Shown here in pieces: positions 1 to 8,118 of a DNA stretch of 64,000 nucleotides (the first letter of the stretch is position 1; each line of letters opens with the position of its first letter). Under the pieces are notes generated by a model that ran no database searches, was not told the DNA's origin, and saw nothing but the letters and a program-made list of their open reading frames with translations. Origin of the DNA: CAVVXN01 sp963772585 (lineage in GTDB: Bacteria; Planctomycetota; PLA2; JAEUHO01); assembly GCA_963772585.1 (NCBI GenBank), contig CAVYXV010000008.1, forward strand, positions 372,001 to 436,000. The letters are read 5' to 3'. The position numbers and the translations under genes were made by a program.

Positions 1-598
1 GGCCTCGCCGGCGGTCGAGGCGTTCGACTGGACGAAGGAGAAGGACGCGCTGAAACGCTACGGCGACAGCCCGTTCGGCCGCGGTTGCCTGCTGGCCCGC
101 CGCCTCGTGGAGCAGGGCGTTCGCGTCGTCCACGTGACGCTTGGCGGCTGGGACAACCACCGCCAGGCATTCCCCGCGCTGAAGCGGCTGATGGGCCAGG
201 TGGATCCCGCGTTCGCGGCGCTGGTCGCGGACCTGCGCGAGCGGGACCTGCTCGGAAAGACGTGCGTGTGGTGGGCCGGCGAGTTCGGCCGGACGCCCGT
301 CATCAACGCGACCCAGGGTCGGGACCACTGGCCGAAGGCGTTCTGCTCGGTCCTCGCCGGGGGCGGCGTGCCGGGCGGACAGGCCGTCGGCCGGACGGAC
401 GACGACGGACGCGAGGTCGTGGAAGGCGCCGTCACGCCCCCCGAGGTGCTGGCGACGATCCTCACCCTCGCCGGCGTGGACCTTGCGGCGTATGAGACGA
501 CGGGCAAGGGGCGTCCGATCTGGCCCGTGCCGAAGGGCACGCAGCCCGTCCCGGCGCTCCTGCCGCCGGCGCTGAAGAAGGAGGTCGGCGTCTCTTGA
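1..598 (+). CDS. DUF1501 family protein, C-terminal part (5' end outside window)
   Basis: The frame is open from the left edge (codons from base 2) to TGA at 596-598, so only the last ~198 residues are present. The sequence has hallmarks of DUF1501 proteins, which are abundant in Planctomycetes and belong to the alkaline-phosphatase/sulfatase superfamily: the LVEQGVRVVHVTLGGWDNH stretch, then WWAGEFGRTP and GRDHWPKAFCSVLAGGG, and a late TPPEVLATIL segment that resembles the usual end of the family. The biochemical role is not established; family members are often exported and encoded beside DUF1800 or DUF1553 genes. The next gene starts at a TTG overlapping this stop, so the two are probably co-transcribed and translationally coupled. 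Family assignment is confident, function is not. Confidence 0.9.
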   Translation, partial: ASPAVEAFDWTKEKDALKRYGDSPFGRGCLLARRLVEQGVRVVHVTLGGWDNHRQAFPALKRLMGQVDPAFAALVADLRERDLLGKTCVWWAGEFGRTPVINATQGRDHWPKAFCSVLAGGGVPGGQAVGRTDDDGREVVEGAVTPPEVLATILTLAGVDLAAYETTGKGRPIWPVPKGTQPVPALLPPALKKEVGVS

Positions 599-2268
599 GC
601 CGTTGGCTCGTTCCCCTGGTGGCCGTCGCCGTCGTGGGGGTGGTCCTCGTCCTCCTCCTCGGCGTGGGGCCCGGGGGGACGGACCCCGCGGAGGTCCGCC
701 GCGAGGACCAATCCACGAACACCCCGCCGGAGCTCCGCGGGCTGCCCGAGGGCTACCGCCAGGGTCCGGGGCGGGAGGCGCCGCCCGAGCGACAGCCGCC
801 CGAGCACGGAGACGGGCACAGGGGCGCCCACGAGGTCGTGCTCCTGCGGGGGCGGGTCGTCGCGGACGAGTCGGGGGAGGCTATCGCAGGCGCGCGCGTC
901 CAGCTCCTCCCTCGTCGCGCCCCCTGTCCGCGACTGCCGCAGCCCGCCGAGTTGGACCCGTGGACCAATCTGTCGGGGGAGAGCGGCGAGGACGGACGAT
1001 TCGTGCTCCGTGCGCAGCAGGCGGCGGAGTCGCCCGCGCTGCCCGAAGCGGACGTGATCGTCTACGCCCCGGGACGCGTCGCCACGATGCTCTGCGCGCC
1101 GCCACGGGAGCAGGAGGTCGAGGTGCGCCTCTCGAAGGGGCTCTCCATCCAGGGCAAGGCGATGCGGGCGGACCAGCGGCCGATTCCCGGCGTCTCGATC
1201 CGCGCGCGCCCCGGTCCCGAGACGCCGGCCGTGCCCGGGCACGCCTCCGTGTTCCCGGTCGCGTCGGGCGAGACGGGCGCCTACGCGATCGACGGACTCC
1301 TCCCCGGCGACGTCCTCGTGGAGGCCGACCACCCCGACTTCATGCCCGCGACCTGGGGCCCCCTCGATCCGGCCACGCAGAAGACCCTCGACCTCGTGCT
1401 GCAGCCGGCGCTTCGCGCCCGCTTCGCCGTGAGCACGGACGACGGCCGAGAGGCGAAGAACGCGACCCTCACCTGGGAGGTGGTGCAGGGCGCACGGGAT
1501 CCGCAGGTGCTCTTGCTGCCGCCGGCGCCGAAGAAGGAGGGACAGCCGGCGGCGGACCAGGCCCAGCACTACGGCCCGGTTCGCCTGCCGGCGACGGAGG
1601 GCGCGGTGCTGCTCCGCGTGCGCGCGGACGGCTACGCGGAGTGGACGTACGGGCCCTTCCGCCCGCGGCCCGAGGGGGGCGAGCAGGACTTCGACGTGCG
1701 GCTCACGGGCGACCTCAGCACGGGGTCGGTGCGGATCGCGCTGGAAGACGAGAACGGCGAAAGGATCGACGCCGCCAAGGCGGACGTGAAGGTCGCGGTC
1801 GCCGTGCTCGACCCCGGCTCGGTCCCCGCTGCGTTCGTGGTGATGCCGCGCGAGGACCTGCGGATCACGGCGCTGCCGGCCGGGCGGTACCGCGTCCAGC
1901 TCTACTCGCCCACCTTCGCGCCGGTCGAGACGGAGCTGGCGGTGGTCGCGGGCCAGGAGCAGACGGCGACGCTTCGGACGATGCCGCCGGCGAAGCTGCG
2001 GGTGCGCTTCCTCGCGCCCCGCCGGATGCTCGTCCGCTTCCGCGTCCTGAAGGACGGCAAGCAGGCCGTGGCCATTCCCGAGGGGGCCACGGTCACGGCG
2101 CAGGGCGACGTGCTGGCCGCGGGCGAGGACGGCCTCCTGCTCTCGGGGCTCGGGGGCGGGACCTACCAGGTGGAGGTCACGAGCGACGAGGTCGCCGCCC
2201 CCCTGACCACGGTCCGTCTCGCGACCGGCGACACCGAGGAGGTCGAGATCGCCGTCAGCGATCGTTGA
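595..2268 (+). CDS. Membrane-anchored carboxypeptidase-regulatory-like repeat protein
   Basis: 557 residues from a TTG start overlapping the upstream stop (TTGA). Residues 4-22 form one hydrophobic segment with few flanking charges, so this is a type II anchor or uncleaved signal; the rest should lie outside the cytoplasmic membrane. After a Pro/Glu-rich linker the protein has several CarboxypepD_reg-like (transthyretin/Ig-fold) repeats with typical phrases: VLLRGRVVADESGEAIAGARV near residue 82, then DGRFVLRA, and again near residues 185-250 with GVSIRARPGPE and TGAYAIDGLLPGDVLVEADHP. No catalytic domain is visible; repeats of this kind serve as stalks or binding modules. The coupling to the DUF1501 gene suggests a shared surface role. 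Its stop overlaps the 3' end of lnt by 14 bp. Confidence 0.8.
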   Translation: MSRWLVPLVAVAVVGVVLVLLLGVGPGGTDPAEVRREDQSTNTPPELRGLPEGYRQGPGREAPPERQPPEHGDGHRGAHEVVLLRGRVVADESGEAIAGARVQLLPRRAPCPRLPQPAELDPWTNLSGESGEDGRFVLRAQQAAESPALPEADVIVYAPGRVATMLCAPPREQEVEVRLSKGLSIQGKAMRADQRPIPGVSIRARPGPETPAVPGHASVFPVASGETGAYAIDGLLPGDVLVEADHPDFMPATWGPLDPATQKTLDLVLQPALRARFAVSTDDGREAKNATLTWEVVQGARDPQVLLLPPAPKKEGQPAADQAQHYGPVRLPATEGAVLLRVRADGYAEWTYGPFRPRPEGGEQDFDVRLTGDLSTGSVRIALEDENGERIDAAKADVKVAVAVLDPGSVPAAFVVMPREDLRITALPAGRYRVQLYSPTFAPVETELAVVAGQEQTATLRTMPPAKLRVRFLAPRRMLVRFRVLKDGKQAVAIPEGATVTAQGDVLAAGEDGLLLSGLGGGTYQVEVTSDEVAAPLTTVRLATGDTEEVEIAVSDR

Positions 2269-3943
2269 CGCGGCCGAGGAACGCGACGACCCAGCCCAGG
2301 AGGGCGATCGCCCAGAGCAGCCAGGGCAGGCGATAGCCGAAGCGCACGTAGACGGTCGGGCCGCGGTGGATCAACGGCACGTCGCGGACGAGCGCGCCCG
2401 CCTCGCCGACGCCCAGCGTCGAGTCCACGTCCCCCGTGATCGAGACGAAGGCGCTGATGCCGGTGTTCGTGGCGCGCACCATGGGGGCGCGGTGCTCGAC
2501 GCAGCGGAATCGCGTGAAGTTGAGGTGCTGCCGGGGCTCCCACGTGTCGCCGAACCAGGAGTCGTTCGTGAGGCTCACCAGCACGTCGGGACGCTTCCCG
2601 TCGACGTACTCGCGGACGTGGTCGGCGAGGATGCCCTCGTAGCAGATGAACGGCGCGAAGGTCACCTCCTGGTCCCCGCGCCGAAGCGAGAGGAGCGGCT
2701 GGGGCAGCGTGGCCGCCTGGATCTTGTGCGACTGCGGCAGGCGGTCCTCCATGATCCCGAAGGGCATCGCCTCCCCGAAGGGGATCGGGTGGACCTTGCG
2801 CACGACGCTCCACGAGGCCTCGGGTCCGCCCGGGGGACGAAGGCCCGCGGCGTTGAAGCGCACGTCGGGCGCGATGCCCGTCCGGATGTTCGTCGGGGTG
2901 GGAATCCGCTCGTAGAGCCCGACGAGCAGCGCGTGGGTCTCGCCGGCCTTCAGGAGGAAGTCCCATCCCTCGCGGCGGAGGTACTCGTACGTCTGGAACG
3001 GCTCCTTGAGGGGAACGGACGCGTTGATCGCCGTCTCCGGCCAGACGATCAGATCCGGGTCCTTCTCGAGCGCTTCGTCCGTGGCGCGACGGTAGGCCGC
3101 GAGGCTGTGCTGCCGCCAGACACCCCCTTCGACGCCGGCGCGGCGCTTGTCGAGCGACCCGATGTCGGGCTGGACGATCCCCACGCGGATGTGGTCCGAA
3201 GCGTCCCTCTCGACGGTGCGGGCCTCGCCGTAGCGGTGGAGCCCGAAGCCGTAGAGGACCACGCCGAGCACGAACACGGCGAGGGCGCTCCCGGGCCGGG
3301 CGGGCGGCCCCTCCCGACGGAAGGCCCAGTGCAGCCACTCGTGGAGCGGGACGATCAGGCAGCAGAGGACGAAGGAGACGCCGACGACGCCACCCCACTC
3401 CGCGGCCTGCACGAGCGGCGGGACGTCCACCGCCCCGTGCCCGCTCATCCACCCGAACATCCGGATCGGAAGCGCCTCGGCGCCCACGAACATCGCCACC
3501 GTCACCAGGACGTGGGGCCGCCGGGGGCCCTTGAGCAGCCCGCGGTAGAAGAAGGCGAAGAACCAGCCGTGGATCGTGTTCCAGATCCCGAAGAGTACGA
3601 CGGCCGCCCACGAGGCGGCGACGCCCACGCCGCCGAACCGCTGCACGGTCGGCGCGAGCCAGCGGTAGCCGATTCCCGTGGCGACGGCCCCGAAGAGGGT
3701 CGTCCACAGGATGACCTCCTTCAGGGTCCGGCACCGCTCGACCAGCGCGAGCCAGCCCACGATGCCGGGGATCGCCGCCCAGACCAGCGGGTGGGGCGTG
3801 TAGGAGAGCACCCACGTGCACATGAGCACGGCGAGCGCCGCCGTGCCCCAGCGGCTGGGCGGCGCCTCGGGGGGCGCGGGGTGGCGCGGCGGTCGCATCC
3901 GGCCGTTGCTGGAGGGCGGTCGGGGGGCGTCCGGCACGGGCAT
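2255..3943 (-). CDS. lnt: Apolipoprotein N-acyltransferase
   Basis: 562 residues. Lnt transfers the third acyl chain from phospholipid to the N-terminal cysteine of lipoproteins at the periplasmic face of the inner membrane. The N-terminal half has multiple hydrophobic segments (about residues 34-66, 76-95, 106-133, 145-160, 181-205, 219-235), followed by a nitrilase/CN-hydrolase domain. The catalytic triad is visible: Glu303 in WPETAIN, Lys383 in RKVHPIPFGE, Cys434 in FICYEG. A last membrane helix lies near 540-558. The length is typical. The ATG at 3943 directly follows a GGGAG; an internal Met16 is an alternative. The gene converges on the CarboxypepD_reg gene with a 14-bp overlap and is divergent from the GNAT gene across ~100 bp. 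It implies a diderm cell with triacylated lipoproteins, matching lipoprotein genes at 23045 and 42805. Confidence 0.95.
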   Translation of the reverse strand: MPVPDAPRPPSSNGRMRPPRHPAPPEAPPSRWGTAALAVLMCTWVLSYTPHPLVWAAIPGIVGWLALVERCRTLKEVILWTTLFGAVATGIGYRWLAPTVQRFGGVGVAASWAAVVLFGIWNTIHGWFFAFFYRGLLKGPRRPHVLVTVAMFVGAEALPIRMFGWMSGHGAVDVPPLVQAAEWGGVVGVSFVLCCLIVPLHEWLHWAFRREGPPARPGSALAVFVLGVVLYGFGLHRYGEARTVERDASDHIRVGIVQPDIGSLDKRRAGVEGGVWRQHSLAAYRRATDEALEKDPDLIVWPETAINASVPLKEPFQTYEYLRREGWDFLLKAGETHALLVGLYERIPTPTNIRTGIAPDVRFNAAGLRPPGGPEASWSVVRKVHPIPFGEAMPFGIMEDRLPQSHKIQAATLPQPLLSLRRGDQEVTFAPFICYEGILADHVREYVDGKRPDVLVSLTNDSWFGDTWEPRQHLNFTRFRCVEHRAPMVRATNTGISAFVSITGDVDSTLGVGEAGALVRDVPLIHRGPTVYVRFGYRLPWLLWAIALLGWVVAFLGRVNDR

Positions 3944-4043
3944 CTCCCAGAGGCGCGCACGCCGCGCGCCCCCAGAAGGTAGCGTTCAGGCGGGCCGCGA
4001 GCGCATCAAGCCTCGTGGAGCCGAGGTCGATAGGGGCTCCAGC

Positions 4044-4871
4044 ATGTCCGTCACCCACCCGTCGCCCTTCAAGGTCCGGGCCCTCGAGCGGCGCTGGGAG
4101 GGCCAGGAGTCGCGTCTGGAGGCCATCGCGCGGGACTTGCGCGCGGGCCGCGACTGGACCGTGCACCTCCGCGGCCTCCCCTTCGTGGAGGAGGTCCCCC
4201 CGCTGGAGGGCGAGGCGTGCGGCCGGGACCTGCGGGGAGCGGACCTCGGGCGCTGGCTTCGGCCGCCGGTCGAGATCGGCCTCGCCCGCGAGCACGAGGC
4301 CCCGCTCGTCGCGGCGATCAGCCTCGAGGCGCTGCGCAACAACACCCCGCTGCCCGACGTCTCGCCCTTCCCGGTCGAGGTCGAGGGAGCGGGCGAGGTC
4401 GCGCTGGCCATCCGCCGGGGGGAGCGCTTCCTACTCGCGCGCTGCGACGGCGATCCGGTGGGCGTGGTCCGTTGCACCCGCCGGCAGGAGTTCTGCGACT
4501 ACACGCAGCGCGAGGCGTACATGGAGCTGTCCGGCCTCGCCGTCCTCTGGCGCTGGCGGCGCCGGGGCATCGGTCGCCGGCTGGTCGAGATCGCGGAGAG
4601 CCTCGCGTCGGAGGACGGCCTGAAGCACGCCCTCCTGCGCACCACCCGCGAGGTGGGCCTCGTGCCCTGGTACGAGTCCCAGGGCTACGAGGTGAAGCTC
4701 GTCCGCCAGCTCACCTATCCCGACGCGCCGACCTACCTGGACGTCGTCATGACGAAGCCCATGCGGGTCCAGACCATGGTGCGGCCCCCGCTCTGGGGCG
4801 TGGCGACCCGGGTCGGCGGCCGCGCGGCGCCGCCGAAGGCCGCCTACGACGAGTCCGACGTCTCGGGCTGA
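4044..4871 (+). CDS. GNAT family N-acetyltransferase
   Basis: 275 residues from the ATG at 4044; the frame is open further upstream but that part runs through the lnt promoter region and has no ribosome site. The C-terminal half has the GNAT fold: beta strand ELSGLAVLWRWR, then the acetyl-CoA pyrophosphate-binding loop RRRGIGRRL at residues 172-180, then WYESQGYEVK typical of the last strands. The N-terminal ~110 residues are charged and do not match a family I know. The acceptor substrate cannot be told. The gene converges on a TPR gene with a 28-bp overlap (4844-4871). The GNAT assignment is firm; small-molecule versus protein acetylation is open. Confidence 0.85.
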   Translation: MSVTHPSPFKVRALERRWEGQESRLEAIARDLRAGRDWTVHLRGLPFVEEVPPLEGEACGRDLRGADLGRWLRPPVEIGLAREHEAPLVAAISLEALRNNTPLPDVSPFPVEVEGAGEVALAIRRGERFLLARCDGDPVGVVRCTRRQEFCDYTQREAYMELSGLAVLWRWRRRGIGRRLVEIAESLASEDGLKHALLRTTREVGLVPWYESQGYEVKLVRQLTYPDAPTYLDVVMTKPMRVQTMVRPPLWGVATRVGGRAAPPKAAYDESDVSG

Positions 4872-5881
4872 GCGATCTCGGGCAGGACGTCCTCCTCGAG
4901 CCAGGCCCGCCACGGGTGCCAGGGCGCGCGCTCGAGCCCCCGCTCGATGAGGAGCGCCGCCTCGCGGTCGTTCCCCAGGCGCTGGTGGCAGAGAAGCCCG
5001 AGCCGGAGCAGGGCGTCCGGGTTGTCCGGCATGAGGAGCAGGGCGCCCAGATACGCCTTCCGCGCCTCCTCCGCGTCGCCCCACTGGCGGTGGTGGTCGC
5101 CCAGGGAGAACAGGGGATGGGGATCGCCCGGGTCCACCTCCAGGGCGCGCTCCAGGAGCTCGAGGGCCCGGTCCCGGTCCCCCTGCGCCTCGGCCAGGTG
5201 CGAGAGGTAGACGAGCGGCCGGGCGGTGGGGTCCACGCGGACGGCCCGCTCCAGCACGGGCTCCGCCTCGTCGTAGGCCGCCAGCATGAGGAGGGCGAAG
5301 CCGAGCCCCGTCGTGGCCTCGGCGTGGGTGGCGCGCGAGGCCAGGGCGCGTTCGAAGTACCGCCGGGCGCGCTCCGGAGACGTCCAGACGTGCCACTGGC
5401 CGAGGGCGGCCAGGGAGTCGGCGTGGCGGCGGTCCAGGCGCAGGGCCCTCAGGTAGCACGCGCGGGCCTCCCGGAGGCGGCCCTCCGCCTCGACGAGGTG
5501 GCCGTAGGCGAGCCAGGCGTCGGCGCTGGGTTCCCGGTCGAGCGCGCGGCGGTACTCGGCCTCCGCCTCGTCGGCGCGTCCCGCCCCCCGGAGGGCGGAG
5601 GCGAGGGCGAGGCGAATCTCCGACTCGGGCGGCGCCTCGCACCCGCAGGCCAGCCGGAGTCGCGCGCGGGGGGAGGCCATCCGGCCGAGACCCTCGCGGT
5701 AGCTCTCGATCGCCTGTGCGAACAGGTCCTGCTTGTGGAGCTGGTCCGCCAGCATCAGGTGGAAGAGGACGATGTTCGGCTGCTGGTGCGCGAGCCGGCG
5801 CAGGAGCTTGGTGGCCATGGGGAGATCGCCGTGGGCGACGGCGCGGAGGGCCCGTTCGAATCGTTGGATCACGGTCTTCAT
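4844..5881 (-). CDS. Tetratricopeptide-repeat (TPR) protein
   Basis: 345 residues, no signal peptide or membrane segment, so probably cytoplasmic. Nearly the whole length is helical TPR-type repeats with the expected small/large residue pattern, for example LFHLMLADQLHKQDLFAQAIESY, AWLAYGHLVEAEGRLREARACYLRAL and PLVYLSHLAEAQGDRDRALELLERALEVDPGD. I count roughly eight repeats. Such proteins are scaffolds. The start ATG at 5881 lies 30 bp from the stop of the methyltransferase at 5912 on the same strand, so the two may form an operon. The 3' end overlaps the GNAT gene. Confidence 0.85.
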   Translation of the reverse strand: MKTVIQRFERALRAVAHGDLPMATKLLRRLAHQQPNIVLFHLMLADQLHKQDLFAQAIESYREGLGRMASPRARLRLACGCEAPPESEIRLALASALRGAGRADEAEAEYRRALDREPSADAWLAYGHLVEAEGRLREARACYLRALRLDRRHADSLAALGQWHVWTSPERARRYFERALASRATHAEATTGLGFALLMLAAYDEAEPVLERAVRVDPTARPLVYLSHLAEAQGDRDRALELLERALEVDPGDPHPLFSLGDHHRQWGDAEEARKAYLGALLLMPDNPDALLRLGLLCHQRLGNDREAALLIERGLERAPWHPWRAWLEEDVLPEIAQPETSDSS

Positions 5882-5911
5882 GCCCCCCCATCGCGCGGGG
5901 GGCCCGACCGG

Positions 5912-6859
5912 TTACGCGGAGGTTGGGGAATTCCCGGGGGGGCCGACGGGCCGCGCCGGCTTCCAGGCGGTGACGCCGACGGGCACGGGCAGGCGCTCGG
6001 GGTCCGCCAGGCCGGCGGCGAGAGCCCACCCCCGCACCTCCTCCCCTGTGTGGTGGCTCTGCAGCCCCGGCGCCAACCAGTCGTGGACCACCTGGGCGCA
6101 CTCGGCCCACGTCGAGCGCCCCAGCCGGGTCCCGCTGTAGGACCGCACGGCCAGCGTCAGGGGCGCGAGGAAGAAGGCCGCTCCACGCATCAGGGGAGAG
6201 GGAAGACGGGTGGTCACGGCTCGAGCCGCTCCGAAGAAGGCCTCCCGGAGCCGCCCCTCGCGCGGATAGACCCACACGTAGAGAGCCCCGCCGGGACGGA
6301 CCACGCGCGCGAGCTCGCGATAGGCCCCCTCGGGATCGGACGTGTGGTGGAGGACGCCGTCGCAGAAGACGAGGTCGAAGGTCTCGTCCCGAAAGGGCAG
6401 CGCGAGCACGCTCCCCTGGACGACGGCGATCCCCTCCTCGTCGAGCGGAACGCCGGCCGCCTCCGGTCCTCGCCCGGCGTCGAGGCCGACCACGCGGGCC
6501 CCCATCGCCCGAAACAGCCCGAGGTAGCGCCCGTGACCGCAGCCCGCGTCCAGTACGCGCTTCCCCCGGTACCACGCCCGGTCGATTCGCCGGCTCAGCC
6601 GATCCCCGACCAGGTTCGCCGCCATCCCTCCGCGGTCCTTGCCGAAGAGACGGGGCAAGGCGCTGTATGCACGCCATTGATGCTCGAAGGTGCGAATCGT
6701 CTTCAAATCGGTAGTGGAGGTTCCGGGCAGAAGGCGGGGAACGCCGTGGGTGACGCGCCAATCCCGACCGCAGTTCTCGCACCGCAGCACGTCGAGGCTT
6801 CGTACCAGCCCGCCGCGGCATTCCGGGCAGGCGAAATGTCGGACGACTTCGGTCCACAT
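5912..6859 (-). CDS. Class I SAM-dependent methyltransferase with N-terminal zinc-ribbon-like domain
   Basis: 315 residues from the Met at 6859; in-frame ATGs at 6880 and 6919 are alternatives, but recognisable sequence begins with the FACPECRGGL motif. Cys11, Cys14, Cys27 and Cys30 form a Trm112-like zinc ribbon often fused to methyltransferases that act on polyketides, lipids or sugars. SAM-binding motif I is VLDAGCGHGRYL at about residues 102-113; an acidic motif II follows as VVGLDAGRG, and the ILPF-type motif appears as LALPFRDETFDLVFCDGVLHH. This is a Methyltransf_11-type domain. The substrate is unknown. It lies upstream of the TPR gene and may be co-transcribed with it. Confidence 0.88.
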   Translation of the reverse strand: MWTEVVRHFACPECRGGLVRSLDVLRCENCGRDWRVTHGVPRLLPGTSTTDLKTIRTFEHQWRAYSALPRLFGKDRGGMAANLVGDRLSRRIDRAWYRGKRVLDAGCGHGRYLGLFRAMGARVVGLDAGRGPEAAGVPLDEEGIAVVQGSVLALPFRDETFDLVFCDGVLHHTSDPEGAYRELARVVRPGGALYVWVYPREGRLREAFFGAARAVTTRLPSPLMRGAAFFLAPLTLAVRSYSGTRLGRSTWAECAQVVHDWLAPGLQSHHTGEEVRGWALAAGLADPERLPVPVGVTAWKPARPVGPPGNSPTSA

Positions 6860-7249
6860 GGTGCGCCTACTGCCGCACATCCGCGCAAATCCGGGGCTTC
6901 CGTCGTAAAGGGATCTCACGGAAAATTGGAAAAAATGGCTATTGCGCTGGCTTGGGGGTGGGGCCTACCATACGAGCGTTGGTGGCCGCTTGCGGCCCAA
7001 TTTTGTTGCTGCACTCATCCGTCGGGTGCTTCGAGAACAGCCGCCGAGGCCCGAGAAAACCTCAACCGCGTCCTCTCGACCCGCCCCCCCCACAAGCCAG
7101 ACCCTTGGAGAACGAAGCGCCGAGACGAGGTTCCGCGGACCCGGGTCACGTTGGATGACCCACATCTGAAAAGACAGGGTTCGCGAGACCCCGACCCGGT
7201 CGCTTCCGGCTACGCGCCCCCGCGGTAGCTCCTTTCCGGAGGACGATCG
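6860..7249. other. 390-bp intergenic region, no gene seen
   Basis: This spacer lies between the divergent starts of the methyltransferase and the ferritin-like gene, so it should hold both promoters. It contains the most A/T-rich patch nearby (about 6918-6950), within otherwise GC-rich DNA. I could not define a convincing -35/-10 pair. A strong GGAGGA ribosome site at 7238-7243 precedes the ATG at 7250. Confidence 0.5.
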
Positions 7250-7849
7250 ATGATCACCCCCACCCAAGACCGCACCAGCCGCATCATCCAGACGGGCATC
7301 CTGATCGAGCAGAACGTCGAGGCCAGGTACCTGCGCGTCGGAAGGGCGTTCACGTACGGTCCGATCCGCCGGCTCTTCGAGGAGTACGCGGCCGAGGTTC
7401 GCGACCACGCTCGCATCCTGTCCCGCCACCTCCGCGACCGCGAAGGCGGGAAGAACCTGATCCGCCAGTCGGGTCGCCGCCGCCGGCCGCGCGCCGCCGA
7501 GGGCCCCCCGATCCTCAACCCGGTCTCGCTCTACGGCGCCTTCGACGAGGCGTTCCGGGCGGCCGAGCGGGCGATCATCTTCCACCGCCGCGCGACGGAC
7601 CAGGTGGACGACCGATACCTCCGCAAGTTCATGGAGGTCCTCGCGGGCGACCACTCGTTCCACCTGGACATCCTGGGGCACCTCCTCGCCGACATCCGCG
7701 ACCGTCCGATGCACCTGACCCCGGGCCGCAAGCTCGCCCCGGTCGAGGTGCCGTGGGTCGCCGCGATGTTCGAGGGCGTCGTCCCCCCGTGGCGCCGCGA
7801 GCTCGAGGGCGAAACCGGCGCGCGTCACTGGTTCATCAACTACATGTAG
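7250..7849 (+). CDS. Ferritin-like (four-helix-bundle) domain protein, function unknown
   Basis: 199 residues, starting six bases after GGAGGA. The protein is mainly helical, with spaced acidic residues and histidines resembling the rubrerythrin/ferritin-like superfamily: helix 1 with Glu20 and Glu24 (ILIEQNVEARYL), helix 2 with Glu49 and His53 (EEYAAEVRDHARIL), then a charged linker, helix 3 (AFRAAERAIIFHRRA) and helix 4 with EVLAGDHSFHLDIL. No signal peptide. If the fold is right, the paired Glu/His residues would bind a di-iron centre; whether it oxidises, stores or demethylates anything is not visible. A good intrinsic terminator follows, so it is probably monocistronic. An alternative is a metal-free helical bundle. 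Confidence 0.55.
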   Translation: MITPTQDRTSRIIQTGILIEQNVEARYLRVGRAFTYGPIRRLFEEYAAEVRDHARILSRHLRDREGGKNLIRQSGRRRRPRAAEGPPILNPVSLYGAFDEAFRAAERAIIFHRRATDQVDDRYLRKFMEVLAGDHSFHLDILGHLLADIRDRPMHLTPGRKLAPVEVPWVAAMFEGVVPPWRRELEGETGARHWFINYM

Positions 7850-7875
7850 GCGTCAAGCCTATTCGCAACGTCCAG

Positions 7876-7922
7876 GAGCCCGGCAGATGGGAAGCCCCCA
7901 TCTTCCGGGCTCTCGGTCTTTT
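7876..7922 (+). terminator. Rho-independent terminator after the ferritin-like gene
   Basis: A long stem pairs GAGCCCGG (7876-7883) plus AGATGGG with CCCATCT and CCGGGCTC (ending 7912); the loop is short. A T-rich tail TCTTTT ends at 7922. It lies 27 bp past the stop at 7849 and separates that gene from the accessory region beginning at 8119. Confidence 0.85.
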
Positions 7923-8118
7923 CGGGGTGGTCATGGATCCACGGATGGCCCGCCGAGATTCCCCCCCGATTCCCCCGATAGGAGGTCGGGGCGAATCGCG
8001 ACCGCGTGCGACAAGCCGAACGCAGTGAATGCCGGAACCACGGCTCATGACGGAGGGGTGAACGGCGGAATCCACTCTGAGACGCGCCCCAGCAGCCATC
8101 GAGGAAAGGACGCCCACC